A stretch of DNA of 10,144 nucleotides from Burkholderiales bacterium (GCA_947447845.1 CANFNO010000051.1:1-10144), one strand, 5' to 3'; positions 1-6,429 are shown, counted from the stretch's first letter. The notes: a model not told the origin generated them from the letters alone. Program-made: numbers and translations.

Positions 1-120
1 CAAGCAGCAACCAAAGCACCAGCCAAACCAGTAGAAAAGGCTGCTGCGAAACCAGTCGCAAAACCAGTCGTAAAGCCAGCTGCCAAGCCTGCGGCTAAAG
101 CTGTAGCCAAGCCTGCCAAA
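1..120 (+). repeat. Degenerate Ala-Lys-Pro codon repeat
   Basis: Imperfect tandem units such as gcnaaaccagtc and gccaagcctgcg encode A-K-P-V and A-K-P-A repeats. This is the low-complexity tail of the preceding gene and not a separate element. Such tracts vary in length between strains by replication slippage. Confidence 0.7.
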
Positions 121-348
121 GAGAAGAAGATCAAGATGGTGCGCGACAGCATCTCCATTCCCAAGACCGAATACGTCGTGCTCGACGAGATGAAACTGCG
201 CGCCGGCAAACTTGCCGTCCACGTTAAAAAGACCGAGCTGATTCGCGCTGGCATCAAGGCTTTGGCCGCCCTGGGCGATGCAGCATTTGTGGCTGCCCTG
301 CGTGCGGTGCCCAGCCTGAAGACCGGGCGTCCAAGCAAGACCGCCTAA
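1..348 (+). CDS. Histone-H1-like Lys/Ala/Pro-tailed protein with RHH-like C-terminal domain (5' partial)
   Basis: The reading frame is open from base 1 to the TAA at 346-348, so the start lies outside the window and 115 codons are visible. The first ~45 visible residues are almost only Lys, Ala, Pro and Val in short A-K-P / K-P-V / K-P-A units, like the unstructured basic tails of bacterial histone-H1-like and AlgP-like proteins that bind DNA without sequence specificity. The last ~70 residues are a compact domain. It begins with a short hydrophobic strand (DSISIP) and continues with two predicted helices, including KKTELIRAGIKALAAL, a layout that resembles ribbon-helix-helix DNA-binding folds. 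It ends with a PSLKTGRPSK tail. The internal ATG at 136 is unlikely to be the start because the frame and composition continue upstream without a break. Nucleoid or DNA binding is inferred from composition; the RHH assignment is a pattern judgement. Confidence 0.8.
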   Translation, partial: QAATKAPAKPVEKAAAKPVAKPVVKPAAKPAAKAVAKPAKEKKIKMVRDSISIPKTEYVVLDEMKLRAGKLAVHVKKTELIRAGIKALAALGDAAFVAALRAVPSLKTGRPSKTA

Positions 349-350
349 AT

Positions 351-395
351 CGGCATTTGGCGGGTTTTCCTTTAAAAGTTTTCCCGCCAATGCCG
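351..395. terminator. Inverted repeat between convergent genes, likely bidirectional terminator
   Basis: CGGCATT (351-357) pairs with AATGCCG (389-395), and GGCGGG (359-364) pairs with CCCGCC (383-388). The two stems stack with a single bulged T at 358. The loop is T/A-rich (TTTTCC...TTTT). The repeat sits just after the TAA of the H1-like gene and includes the last codons and stop of the leftward hydrolase gene. There is no clean U-tract directly after either arm, so efficiency is uncertain. Confidence 0.5.
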
Positions 396-1121
396 CACTG
401 AGGCAGCCACCCAGGGGCCATCGTCCAAAGTCAGGTCGTGGCCCGCACTGGGATGCAGCTGCAACGCAGTGCCCCAGCGTTTAGCTATCTCCTCTGAGCA
501 TTGCGCGGCAACCAGCCGGTCATGCTCGCCCGCCAGCACCAAGGTCGGCACACGCGGCCCCTGTTCCAGGGCGCAGTAACGTGCAGCCGCCAGCAGTTGT
601 CGCAGGGCATTCAGGCCGGATACCGGCCGCTGCACTCTTTCTTCGCACCAATTTTTTAACACGTCATGGCGTGCATGGTTCGCTGTCAGCCGCAAGATTT
701 CACGCTCCCAAACCGGCGGGGTTGCGCCGGTTAGCGCCAGCTTGATCAAACACCAAAAACTCTTCGGGCGCATGCGTTGCCAAAACGGATTGAAGGGCCG
801 CATGCTGGTGTTGATCAGCACCAGTTCGCGCACGGTTTGTGGCTGTTGCAAAGCCCATTGCGCCGCCACCATGCCGCCAAGTGACATAGCAAGCACGCCC
901 ACAGGGCCTTGAATTCCACGATGCTGAATTTCCTGCTGGCACCACAGCGCCATCTGCGAAACACTGCTTGCGCTGCGCTCTTGCCATAACAACCCATTGC
1001 CCGGCAAATCCAACGCAATCACACGCGCAGGCAACGCCGCTTCGAACTCAGCAATAAACGGCCCCCAGTGCGCGCTGGAGCGCGTCAGGCCGCGCAGGAA
1101 TATCCAGGTTTGGGATTGCAT
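372..1121 (-). CDS. Alpha/beta hydrolase fold protein
   Basis: This is a 249-residue soluble alpha/beta hydrolase, a usual length for the family. The catalytic triad can be placed. The nucleophile elbow is A-M-S80-L-G-G, a GxSxG variant with Ala first. The acid is D201 in LVLAGEHDRLV and the base is H228 in PSAGHDLTLDD. The N-terminal strand WIFLRGLTRSSAHW carries the oxyanion-hole loop, with RG replacing the usual HG, followed by IALDLPGNG. There is no signal peptide, so it is probably cytoplasmic. The substrate cannot be told from sequence; esterase, lipase-like or C-C hydrolase roles are all possible. The frame extends upstream to 1211, but that would overlap the peptidase gene by 86 nt. 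The ATG at 1119-1121 lies 4 nt after the peptidase stop and precedes the first fold strand, so I chose it. It is co-transcribed with the upstream peptidase gene. Confidence 0.85.
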   Translation of the reverse strand: MQSQTWIFLRGLTRSSAHWGPFIAEFEAALPARVIALDLPGNGLLWQERSASSVSQMALWCQQEIQHRGIQGPVGVLAMSLGGMVAAQWALQQPQTVRELVLINTSMRPFNPFWQRMRPKSFWCLIKLALTGATPPVWEREILRLTANHARHDVLKNWCEERVQRPVSGLNALRQLLAAARYCALEQGPRVPTLVLAGEHDRLVAAQCSEEIAKRWGTALQLHPSAGHDLTLDDGPWVAASVRHWRENF

Positions 1122-1125
1122 GGTT

Positions 1126-2172
1126 TCAGTACCAATCCTGCAAAGCCTGCGCGTGCTGGTTTGCGCGAATCGCAGGCGCGGGCAACCAGCGTGCGTGTCC
1201 ACAGGCCGCACGCGACAAAAAATCCAGCAGCATCTGGTGCTGACGCAACACGCGCTGCTGCCGGTGCTCGATCAGCGGATTGAAAATGCCGTGGCGTGAA
1301 AACAGCTGACGCGGGTTCTTCTTCACCCACAGCCACGAGCCCATTTCCAGCGTCAGCGGCAAGAATATCTGCTGCGAATCCGCGCAGGCCAACTGGTACA
1401 GGTGGTCCCACAAGTCGCCGTGCGCCAGATACTGTTTGCTTTGCGGCTCAAAGATATAGCGGTGGTGCGTTTGAGACTGGCTGAAGATGCTTTTGAGCGC
1501 ATGCATCTCGGCCAGATGGGCGATGGGCGCACGCGTGTGGGCATAGGGAAACCAAAGCCTGTCGGTCACCCCGAAGCCGGAGTGGCAATCCAGCGCCAGG
1601 CTGAAGGGGCGCCCCAGCAACTCCGCCTGCACCACATCGCACACGGCCTGGCTTTCAGCTTCCATGGGCGCCAGCGCCGGACCCCGGTACCAGGGCAGGC
1701 GCGCACTGAAACGCTGGCCGCCCACCAAAAACGGCACGGGCTCCAGGGCCGACACCGGCGCATTGCGCATCAGGTCCACACCGCACGGGTTGGCGCGCGT
1801 GCCCATCTGCATACCACCCGGATTGACGATGGGCATAAACACTAGCCGCACCGTCTCAAGCTGCTTGTGCAATGTGCTGTCCCATTGCAAACGCATCACC
1901 AGGCTGTGCAAATAGGCGATCACCACTTCGGCGCCAATGCGCTCCAGCCCATGCACACCGCCAAAGTAGCCCACCGCAGGCAGCGTCGGGTCGGGGTTGC
2001 CCAGTGTGATGACATGCACCGGGTAACTGCCGCCAGGCACGGCCACCTCGCAGGCCACGCGGCATTCTAAAAATCCGGCACCCAACTCCACGATGCGTTG
2101 CAACGCGGCGAGTTCTGGAAGTGGTGGTGCGGGCACGGCCAGAGCATAGCCTTGCCATGTGACAAATCGCAT
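1126..2172 (-). CDS. M14-family zinc carboxypeptidase-like protein
   Basis: A 348-residue protein with the metallocarboxypeptidase signature in order. The first zinc ligands are H74 and E77 in GGVHGLE. The substrate-binding region follows: VNPGG (116-120), R126 and GVDLMRN (131-137). The third zinc ligand is H197 in LALDCHSGFG, and the catalytic Glu is E276 in LTLEMG. M14 enzymes hydrolyse C-terminal or gamma-linked peptide or amide bonds. Several bacterial relatives act on peptidoglycan peptides or as deacylases (succinylglutamate desuccinylase/aspartoacylase type), so the exact substrate is open. The usual DLNRN reads DLMRN here, with Met135 replacing an Asn that helps bind the substrate carboxylate in classical members. 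No signal peptide is seen. The start at 2172 is the only early ATG; no clear Shine-Dalgarno precedes it. It is the first gene of a two-gene leftward operon with the alpha/beta hydrolase. Confidence 0.82.
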   Translation of the reverse strand: MRFVTWQGYALAVPAPPLPELAALQRIVELGAGFLECRVACEVAVPGGSYPVHVITLGNPDPTLPAVGYFGGVHGLERIGAEVVIAYLHSLVMRLQWDSTLHKQLETVRLVFMPIVNPGGMQMGTRANPCGVDLMRNAPVSALEPVPFLVGGQRFSARLPWYRGPALAPMEAESQAVCDVVQAELLGRPFSLALDCHSGFGVTDRLWFPYAHTRAPIAHLAEMHALKSIFSQSQTHHRYIFEPQSKQYLAHGDLWDHLYQLACADSQQIFLPLTLEMGSWLWVKKNPRQLFSRHGIFNPLIEHRQQRVLRQHQMLLDFLSRAACGHARWLPAPAIRANQHAQALQDWY

Positions 2173-2277
2173 GACAAAACCATGTCACGGGTATTCAAAA
2201 AAGTGCCATACACCGATTCATCAGCGTGTCACAAAGCGTGGCTATCGTGAGCCCACTCTCTGCCATTCCAACTGCCC

Positions 2278-2400
2278 ATGTTTTATCGATCCACCCTCAT
2301 TCGCGCTCTGGCTATTCCCGCCTGCCTGGTCTGGGGTGTGACGGAATTCTTGGCTTTGCAACGCGCGCGTTTGGCCAACCGCAAATTGCGCACGTCCTAG
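2278..2400 (+). CDS. Small single-span membrane protein, 40 residues
   Basis: ATG at 2278-2280 to TAG at 2398-2400. The product begins MFYRSTLIRA, has a hydrophobic stretch (about residues 7-27: LIRALAIPACLVWGVTEFLAL), then a basic tail rich in Arg (QRARLANRKLR). That is the layout of a one-pass inner-membrane miniprotein with a cytoplasmic positive end. Codon choice is mostly that of the neighbours (ctg, gcc, cgc). A hairpin with a T-run directly follows the stop, which supports a separate transcription unit. There is no good Shine-Dalgarno in front of the ATG, and I do not recognise a named family. It is divergent from the M14 peptidase gene. A chance ORF cannot be excluded. Confidence 0.5.
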   Translation: MFYRSTLIRALAIPACLVWGVTEFLALQRARLANRKLRTS

Positions 2401-2424
2401 CGCTTTTGCTGGCGCTTTTTCTTT
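2399..2424 (+). terminator. Hairpin plus T-run after the 40-residue membrane ORF
   Basis: AGCGC (2399-2403) pairs with GCGCT (2412-2416) across an 8-nt loop, followed by TTTTTCTTT (2416-2424). It looks like a short Rho-independent terminator whose left arm overlaps the stop codon. The stem is only 5 bp, so strength is uncertain. Confidence 0.45.
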
Positions 2425-2438
2425 AAAGCGTCATGAAC

Positions 2439-2456
2439 CAGTCTCCAAGCTGTCAC
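2439..2456 (+). promoter_or_regulatory. Candidate Pho-box-like tandem repeat upstream of TRAP operon
   Basis: CAGTCTC (2439-2445), spacer CAAG and CTGTCAC (2450-2456) form two 7-mers with the 11-bp period of PhoB boxes (consensus CTGTCAY twice). The second unit matches fully and the first at 5 of 7. The spacer is not AT-rich, and the segment 10 bp downstream (TACCTT) is a poor -10. Weak candidate. Confidence 0.2.
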
Positions 2457-2494
2457 AGACGGAAGCTACCTTTGAGGGCATTGAAGCTCTTCAC

Positions 2495-2500
2495 AAGGTG
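2495..2500 (+). promoter_or_regulatory. Ribosome binding site of the small ORF before tatT
   Basis: AAGGTG lies 6 nt before the ATG at 2507, a 5-of-6 match to AAGGAG. It is the clearest Shine-Dalgarno in the TRAP operon. It decides the start of the 40-residue ORF and probably loads ribosomes for the tatT gene as well. Confidence 0.6.
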
Positions 2501-2506
2501 AACACC

Positions 2507-2629
2507 ATGATCTGGAAATTCTTGAGTTTGCAAAAACTGCTGGACGCCCTGTTTGACGACAGCTGGTTCAGCTTGGGTCTGCCCGAAGGCCATGAAGACA
2601 TCGACCTGCCCCTCGCCGATCTGTTCTGA
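2507..2629 (+). CDS. Small acidic 40-residue protein directly before TatT, in the same frame
   Basis: ATG at 2507, preceded by a good Shine-Dalgarno, runs 40 codons to TGA at 2627-2629. The product starts MIWKFLSLQKLLDALFDD, a short amphipathic helix candidate, then SWFSLGLPEGHEDIDLP, and ends LADLF. It is acidic, with no cysteine and no transmembrane segment. Codon use (gac, gcc, ctg, ccc, atc, ttc) matches the strong G/C third-position habit of the flanking genes, so it looks translated. The stop is immediately followed, in the same frame, by the GTG start of tatT with no intervening base. Translation of tatT is therefore probably coupled to this ORF by termination-reinitiation. I do not recognise a family. 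It may be an independent miniprotein of the transporter or a coupling leader. Confidence 0.6.
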   Translation: MIWKFLSLQKLLDALFDDSWFSLGLPEGHEDIDLPLADLF

Positions 2630-3508
2630 GTGCGCTGTTTACGCCTTTTAGGCATTGCCCTGGTTCTGCTGGGCTTGTGCGCCTGTTCACCTCGCCACCT
2701 GATTATTCAAGGCATGGCCAATGCGCTGGCCGAGCAGGGCCAGTCGCCCGAGGACGACTTGGTGCTGGCACGCGAGGCCAGTGCGTTTTATCTCAAGCTA
2801 TCTGAATCCTTGTTACGCGAGGTTCCCGACAACGCCAGTTTGTCCGAAGCAGTAGCCACCGGTTTTACCCAATACGCCTACGCCTTTGTCGCCTTCGATG
2901 CCGAGCGCATGGACGCGCGCGATGCAAAGGCCGCACAAGCCCTGCGTGAACGCGCCGCGCGCTTGTATGGGCGCGCGCATCGCCACGCGATGGCGGCACT
3001 CGAAAATGCGCAGCCCGGTTTTCGCAAAGCGCTGGAAAGCAACCGCGCCAGCGACTGGCCGCCATTAAAGAATGAGCAAATCGGCCTGGCCTACTGGGCA
3101 GCCGCCAGTTGGGGTGGCCTGATCTCGTTGTCCAAGGACAAGCCGGATACCGTGGCTGATTTGCCGCTGGCCATGCGCCTGGCCCAACTGGCCTACGACA
3201 AGCAACCCAGCTATGGCCAAGGTGCACTCGCCGGTTTGATGGCCAGTTTTGAAGCGGCCAAGCCCGGCGGCTCCAGCGCGCTGGCTTTGCAATATTTTGA
3301 CCAGGCCATTGCGCTCGGTGGCCAACAGAGTGCAGGCCCCCTGGTGGCCAAGGCAGAGGGCGTGGCACTGCCCGCCGGTGACCGCGCCACGTTCGACGCC
3401 TTGTTGCGCCAGGCGCTGGCTGTCAGTGCTGCGCACCCCGGTCTACAAAACGCCGTGATGCGTGAACGTGCCCTTTGGCTGATGGCCACTGCAGACGACC
3501 TGTTTTAA
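2630..3508 (+). CDS. tatT: TRAP transporter TatT-type lipoprotein
   Basis: A 292-residue lipoprotein. The N-terminus MRCLRLLGIALVLLGLCAC is a basic then hydrophobic signal ending in a lipobox (L16-C17-A18-C19), so Cys19 is the predicted lipidated residue. The rest is almost all helical, with repeated Ala-rich helix pairs (for example 150-168, 178-190, 195-210, 215-230 and 253-268) compatible with cryptic TPR-like repeats. Size, lipobox, helix layout and position directly before a DctP and a fused DctQM match the TatT component of Treponema pallidum (Tp0956), a periplasmic partner of the binding protein. GTG at 2630 is the only start that keeps the signal peptide; an in-frame TGA sits right before it. 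No Shine-Dalgarno lies between, which suggests coupling to the small upstream ORF. The next gene starts 24 nt downstream. Confidence 0.85.
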   Translation: MRCLRLLGIALVLLGLCACSPRHLIIQGMANALAEQGQSPEDDLVLAREASAFYLKLSESLLREVPDNASLSEAVATGFTQYAYAFVAFDAERMDARDAKAAQALRERAARLYGRAHRHAMAALENAQPGFRKALESNRASDWPPLKNEQIGLAYWAAASWGGLISLSKDKPDTVADLPLAMRLAQLAYDKQPSYGQGALAGLMASFEAAKPGGSSALALQYFDQAIALGGQQSAGPLVAKAEGVALPAGDRATFDALLRQALAVSAAHPGLQNAVMRERALWLMATADDLF

Positions 3509-3532
3509 CCCGATCCCCTTTGTTACTCCACC

Positions 3533-4543
3533 ATGTTCAAACTGACTGCCGCCTTCCTGATCGCCCTGACCGTACTGATAAGCCCGCTGGCACAGGCTGC
3601 CGATCTGCAATTGCGGGTGGGCACGCTGGTACCCAAGAATTCGCTTTACCACCGCCAGTTGATGGAAGTGGGCGAGGCCTGGCGCGCAGCCCAGGGCGGT
3701 GCGGCCAAGTACATGGTGTATCCCGATGGCAGCCAAGGCGGCGAAGCCGAGATGGCGCGGCGCATGCGCATCGGGCAACTGCAGGGTGCGTTGCTGTCAG
3801 TCGTGGGGCTACGCGAGATCGAGCCGTCGATTACCGCACTGCAAAACTTGCCGCTGCTGTTTCGCAGTTGGGAAGAACTGGACTACGTGCGCGAAAAAAT
3901 GCGCCCGGCCATGGAGAAGAAATTTCTCGACAAAGGCTTTGTCGTGTTGGGTTGGGGGGACGCGGGCTGGGTGCGCTTCTTCTCCAAAGACGCCGCGGTG
4001 CGCCCCGATGATTACAAGCGCATGAAGTTTTTTGCCTGGGGCTCAGAACAGGAGCAGCAGTCCATCATGAAGAGTCTGGGCTACACGCCGGTACCGCTGG
4101 AGACGGCCGACATCCTGCCTTCCATCCAGACCGGCATGATCAATGTGGTGCCTTCCACGCCCTACTTTGCGCTGGCCAGCCAGATCTACAACACAGCGCC
4201 GCACATGCTGGAGATCAACTGGGCCCCCATCGTGGGTGCCCTGGTGGTCACCACCAAAGCCTGGGACGCCATGACGCCAGAAGGCCAAGCAACGCTACGC
4301 AGCGCAGGTGAGAAAGCCGGTTTGCTGATGCGCACGCATGCGCGTCGCGAAGTGGAGGAAGCCGTGGACGCGATGAAAAAGCGCGGCCTGGTGGTGCACA
4401 CACCGACTGCCACCGAGATGAAGGAATGGAACGCACTGGCCGAGGCGCTGTACCCACGCATTCGCGGCACCATGGTGCCAGCCGACACCTTTGACGAGGT
4501 GTTCAAACACGTCAAGGCCTACCGCGCGCAATCCGGCAAATGA
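3533..4543 (+). CDS. dctP: TRAP transporter substrate-binding protein, DctP/TatP type
   Basis: A 336-residue periplasmic protein. The signal peptide MFKLTAAFLIALTVLISPLAQA ends at A20-Q21-A22, before A23. The mature start LQLRVGTLVPKNSLYH is the first strand of the DctP fold. YPDGSQGGEAEMARRMRIGQLQGALL (63-88) is the conserved 'G.E.E....++.G.+' region, and 183-205 (GYTPVPLETADILPSIQTGMINV) is the 'G..P......++..AL..G.++' hinge region. The segment aligned with the family's K-x-R-V-P reads K165-F-F167-A-W, so the Arg that usually clamps the substrate carboxylate is Phe. The protein captures substrate in the periplasm and delivers it to the DctQM permease. Absence of the Arg suggests a ligand without the usual carboxylate contact. 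It follows tatT by 24 nt and overlaps dctQM by 4 nt (ATGA). Confidence 0.92.
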   Translation: MFKLTAAFLIALTVLISPLAQAADLQLRVGTLVPKNSLYHRQLMEVGEAWRAAQGGAAKYMVYPDGSQGGEAEMARRMRIGQLQGALLSVVGLREIEPSITALQNLPLLFRSWEELDYVREKMRPAMEKKFLDKGFVVLGWGDAGWVRFFSKDAAVRPDDYKRMKFFAWGSEQEQQSIMKSLGYTPVPLETADILPSIQTGMINVVPSTPYFALASQIYNTAPHMLEINWAPIVGALVVTTKAWDAMTPEGQATLRSAGEKAGLLMRTHARREVEEAVDAMKKRGLVVHTPTATEMKEWNALAEALYPRIRGTMVPADTFDEVFKHVKAYRAQSGK

Positions 4544-6393
4544 GTTTGTTGTTAAGGCTAAAAGGGCTGCGTCGCCTGGACGAAGTGCTGGCTGCACTGG
4601 CACTGGTGCTGATGGCAGTGATCCCGTTAATCGAAATACTGGTGCGCCCCATAGCCGGAAGTGGCGTGCAAAACGCGCCAGTCATCGTGCAGCACCTGGG
4701 CCTGGTCATGGCCATGCTGGGTTCCGTGGCCGCGCTGCGGCACGGCCACCTGAGCAGCTTCGGCAAAGGCTTTGCATCGGCTAACTATCCGCGCCTGGCC
4801 GCTGCCAGCCAGCTCTACGGCAAGCTCTTTGCCGCCCTGGTTTGCGGCGTGCTTTGCATGGCCAGTGCGCAATTGGTCAATAGCGAGCGCCCCGCGGCAC
4901 AAACCCTGGCCTACGCCATACCCGTGTGGTGGCTGCAGGCCGCCATGCCGCTGGGTTTTGTGCTGCTGGGTCTGCAACTCGGTGCGCAAAGTTCTGCACG
5001 GGGTTGGCAAAAATGGGCGGGCGCCTTGTTGCCGACTTTGGTTGGCGTGCTGCTGGCCTGGAGTTTGGATGGCAGTGCACTGCCAATCTGGCCTGCCGTC
5101 ATCGCGCTATTGGCTGGGCTGTTCTTTGGTGCCCCGATCTTTGCTGTGCTTGGCGCTTTGGCCTTGGCACTGTTCTGGCAAGACGGGATGCCCCTGGCGT
5201 CCATTGCGCTGTCGCACTACCAGATCACCGTCAACCCATCTTTGCCTGCACTGCCCCTCTTCACCTTGGCCGGTCTGGTGTTTGCACGAACCGGTGCAGC
5301 GCAGCGCCTGGGTGCGGTGTTTGTCGCGCTGTTTGGCGGCGGCGCCACCGGCACTGTGGTGGCCAGTGCGGTGCTGTGCTCGGCGTTTACGGCCTTCACC
5401 GGCGGCAGCGGCGTCACCATTTTGGCTTTGGGTGGCTTGCTGTTGCCGTTGCTGCGCAATGCCGGTTTCCCGGAGCAGCGTGGCATCAGCCTGGTCACCA
5501 GCGCCAGTGCGTTAGGCGTGCTGCTGGCGCCCTCGGTGCCGCTGATCATGTACGCCATCATCGCGCGCGTGCCCATCAACACCATGTTTCTGGCCGGGCT
5601 GCTGCCAGCCGCCATCATGGTTTGCTTTCTGCTGGTGTTTGGCGGCTACCTCAAGCGCCAGGGCACGGGCGGCAACGCCTTACCAACCCCTTTTTCCACA
5701 GCTTCCGACGCACCTGCGCACCCCGGCATTCGGGTTGCACTACTGGCTGCAAAATGGGAAATTCTGGCGCCCTTCGTGGCCATCGGCGCGCTGGTTAGCG
5801 GCCTGGCCACACCCACCGAGAGTGCCGCCATTGCCGCCGCCTACGCCATCCTCACCCAGGTGCTGGCACACCGCGAATTGGGTTGGCGCAAACTAGGCCA
5901 TGCCTTGAGCGACTGCACCCAGATCATCGGTGGTGTGATGCTGATTCTGGGCATGGCGCTGGGCCTGACCAACTACCTGATTGATGTCGGCATTCCGGAC
6001 GCAGCCATCGAATGGGTGCAGGGCGTGATACCCAACAAATGGGTCTTCCTGCTGGTGCTCAACCTGTTCCTGTTTGTAGCGGGCGCACTGATGGAAATCT
6101 TTGCCGCGCTGGTAGTGTTGGTGCCTTTGCTGCTGCCCGTTGCGCTGAGCTACGGCATCGACCCGGTGCACTTTGGCATCATCTTTCTGGCGAATATGGA
6201 GCTTGGGTTTTTGTGCCCGCCTGCTGGCATGAATATCTACTTCGCCTCGGCCATGTTCGACAAGCCGGTGCGCTACGTTGCGGTGGCGGTGCTGCCTGCT
6301 CTGCTGGCGATCTTTCTGGGCACCATGGCGATTGCGCTGGTGCCGGCCACGGCGACCTGGTTGCCCGGTCTGCTCCTGACTGCCACGCACTAG
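4540..6393 (+). CDS. dctM: TRAP transporter fused small and large permease subunits (DctQM)
   Basis: A 617-residue inner-membrane protein joining both TRAP membrane subunits. Residues ~1-150 are the DctQ part, with four hydrophobic spans (about 15-35, 48-65, 95-112 and 130-147) and the conserved HGHLSS-type loop after span 2. Residues ~180-617 are DctM, the ion-coupled transport domain. Its signatures are TAFTGGSGVT (284-293), ASALGVLLAPSVPLIMYAI (322-340), TPTESAAIAAAYA (424-436), GALMEIFAAL (515-524) and MELGFLCPPAGMNIYF (553-568). A hydrophilic Pro/Ala/Gly loop at 372-398 separates the two helical halves of DctM. It drives secondary, ion-gradient-coupled uptake of the ligand supplied by DctP. 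Fused QM proteins are common and also occur with TatT in Treponema. The ATG overlaps the dctP stop, so translation is coupled. It is the last gene of the operon. Confidence 0.93.
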   Translation: MSLLLRLKGLRRLDEVLAALALVLMAVIPLIEILVRPIAGSGVQNAPVIVQHLGLVMAMLGSVAALRHGHLSSFGKGFASANYPRLAAASQLYGKLFAALVCGVLCMASAQLVNSERPAAQTLAYAIPVWWLQAAMPLGFVLLGLQLGAQSSARGWQKWAGALLPTLVGVLLAWSLDGSALPIWPAVIALLAGLFFGAPIFAVLGALALALFWQDGMPLASIALSHYQITVNPSLPALPLFTLAGLVFARTGAAQRLGAVFVALFGGGATGTVVASAVLCSAFTAFTGGSGVTILALGGLLLPLLRNAGFPEQRGISLVTSASALGVLLAPSVPLIMYAIIARVPINTMFLAGLLPAAIMVCFLLVFGGYLKRQGTGGNALPTPFSTASDAPAHPGIRVALLAAKWEILAPFVAIGALVSGLATPTESAAIAAAYAILTQVLAHRELGWRKLGHALSDCTQIIGGVMLILGMALGLTNYLIDVGIPDAAIEWVQGVIPNKWVFLLVLNLFLFVAGALMEIFAALVVLVPLLLPVALSYGIDPVHFGIIFLANMELGFLCPPAGMNIYFASAMFDKPVRYVAVAVLPALLAIFLGTMAIALVPATATWLPGLLLTATH

Positions 6394-6417
6394 GGCAGTC
6401 ATGGGGGTCAGGAGCAG
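6370..6417. terminator. Inverted repeat at the end of the TRAP operon
   Basis: CTGCTCCTGAC (6370-6380) is a perfect 11-bp match to GTCAGGAGCAG (6407-6417), with an additional inner pair GACTGCC (6378-6384) and GGCAGTC (6394-6400). The inner and outer pairings share 6378-6380, so a compound stem or two alternatives are possible. It spans the dctQM stop codon and ends 12 nt before the stop of the convergent 107-residue gene. No T-run follows, so it may act as a bidirectional or Rho-assisted end, or protect the mRNA. Confidence 0.5.
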
Positions 6418-6429
6418 GCAGCGAAACGC

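Noticed and set aside
1122..1211. Longer 279-residue start for the alpha/beta hydrolase at 1211
   Set aside because: It would overlap the peptidase gene by 86 nt and add an Arg/Cys-rich segment unlike the fold. The ATG at 1121 sits 4 nt after the peptidase stop.
1402..1845. 147-residue plus-strand ORF opposite the M14 gene
   Set aside because: Antisense shadow of a gene with clear zinc-protease motifs. Its product is Arg/His/Gln-rich with no recognisable fold.
2159..2188. TTGTCAT/TTGTCAC pair (minus strand) at the M14 start, another Pho-box look-alike
   Set aside because: The units are 12 bp apart, not 11, and one lies inside the coding sequence. No further support.
2433..2501. 22-codon ORF starting at the ATG at 2433
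   Set aside because: No ribosome binding site, unusual codon choice, and it overlaps the Shine-Dalgarno of the better 40-codon ORF.
5893..6402. 169-residue minus-strand ORF opposite dctQM
   Set aside because: The product is mostly Gln/His/Arg, as expected from the complement of membrane-protein codons. The sense strand is an unmistakable DctM.
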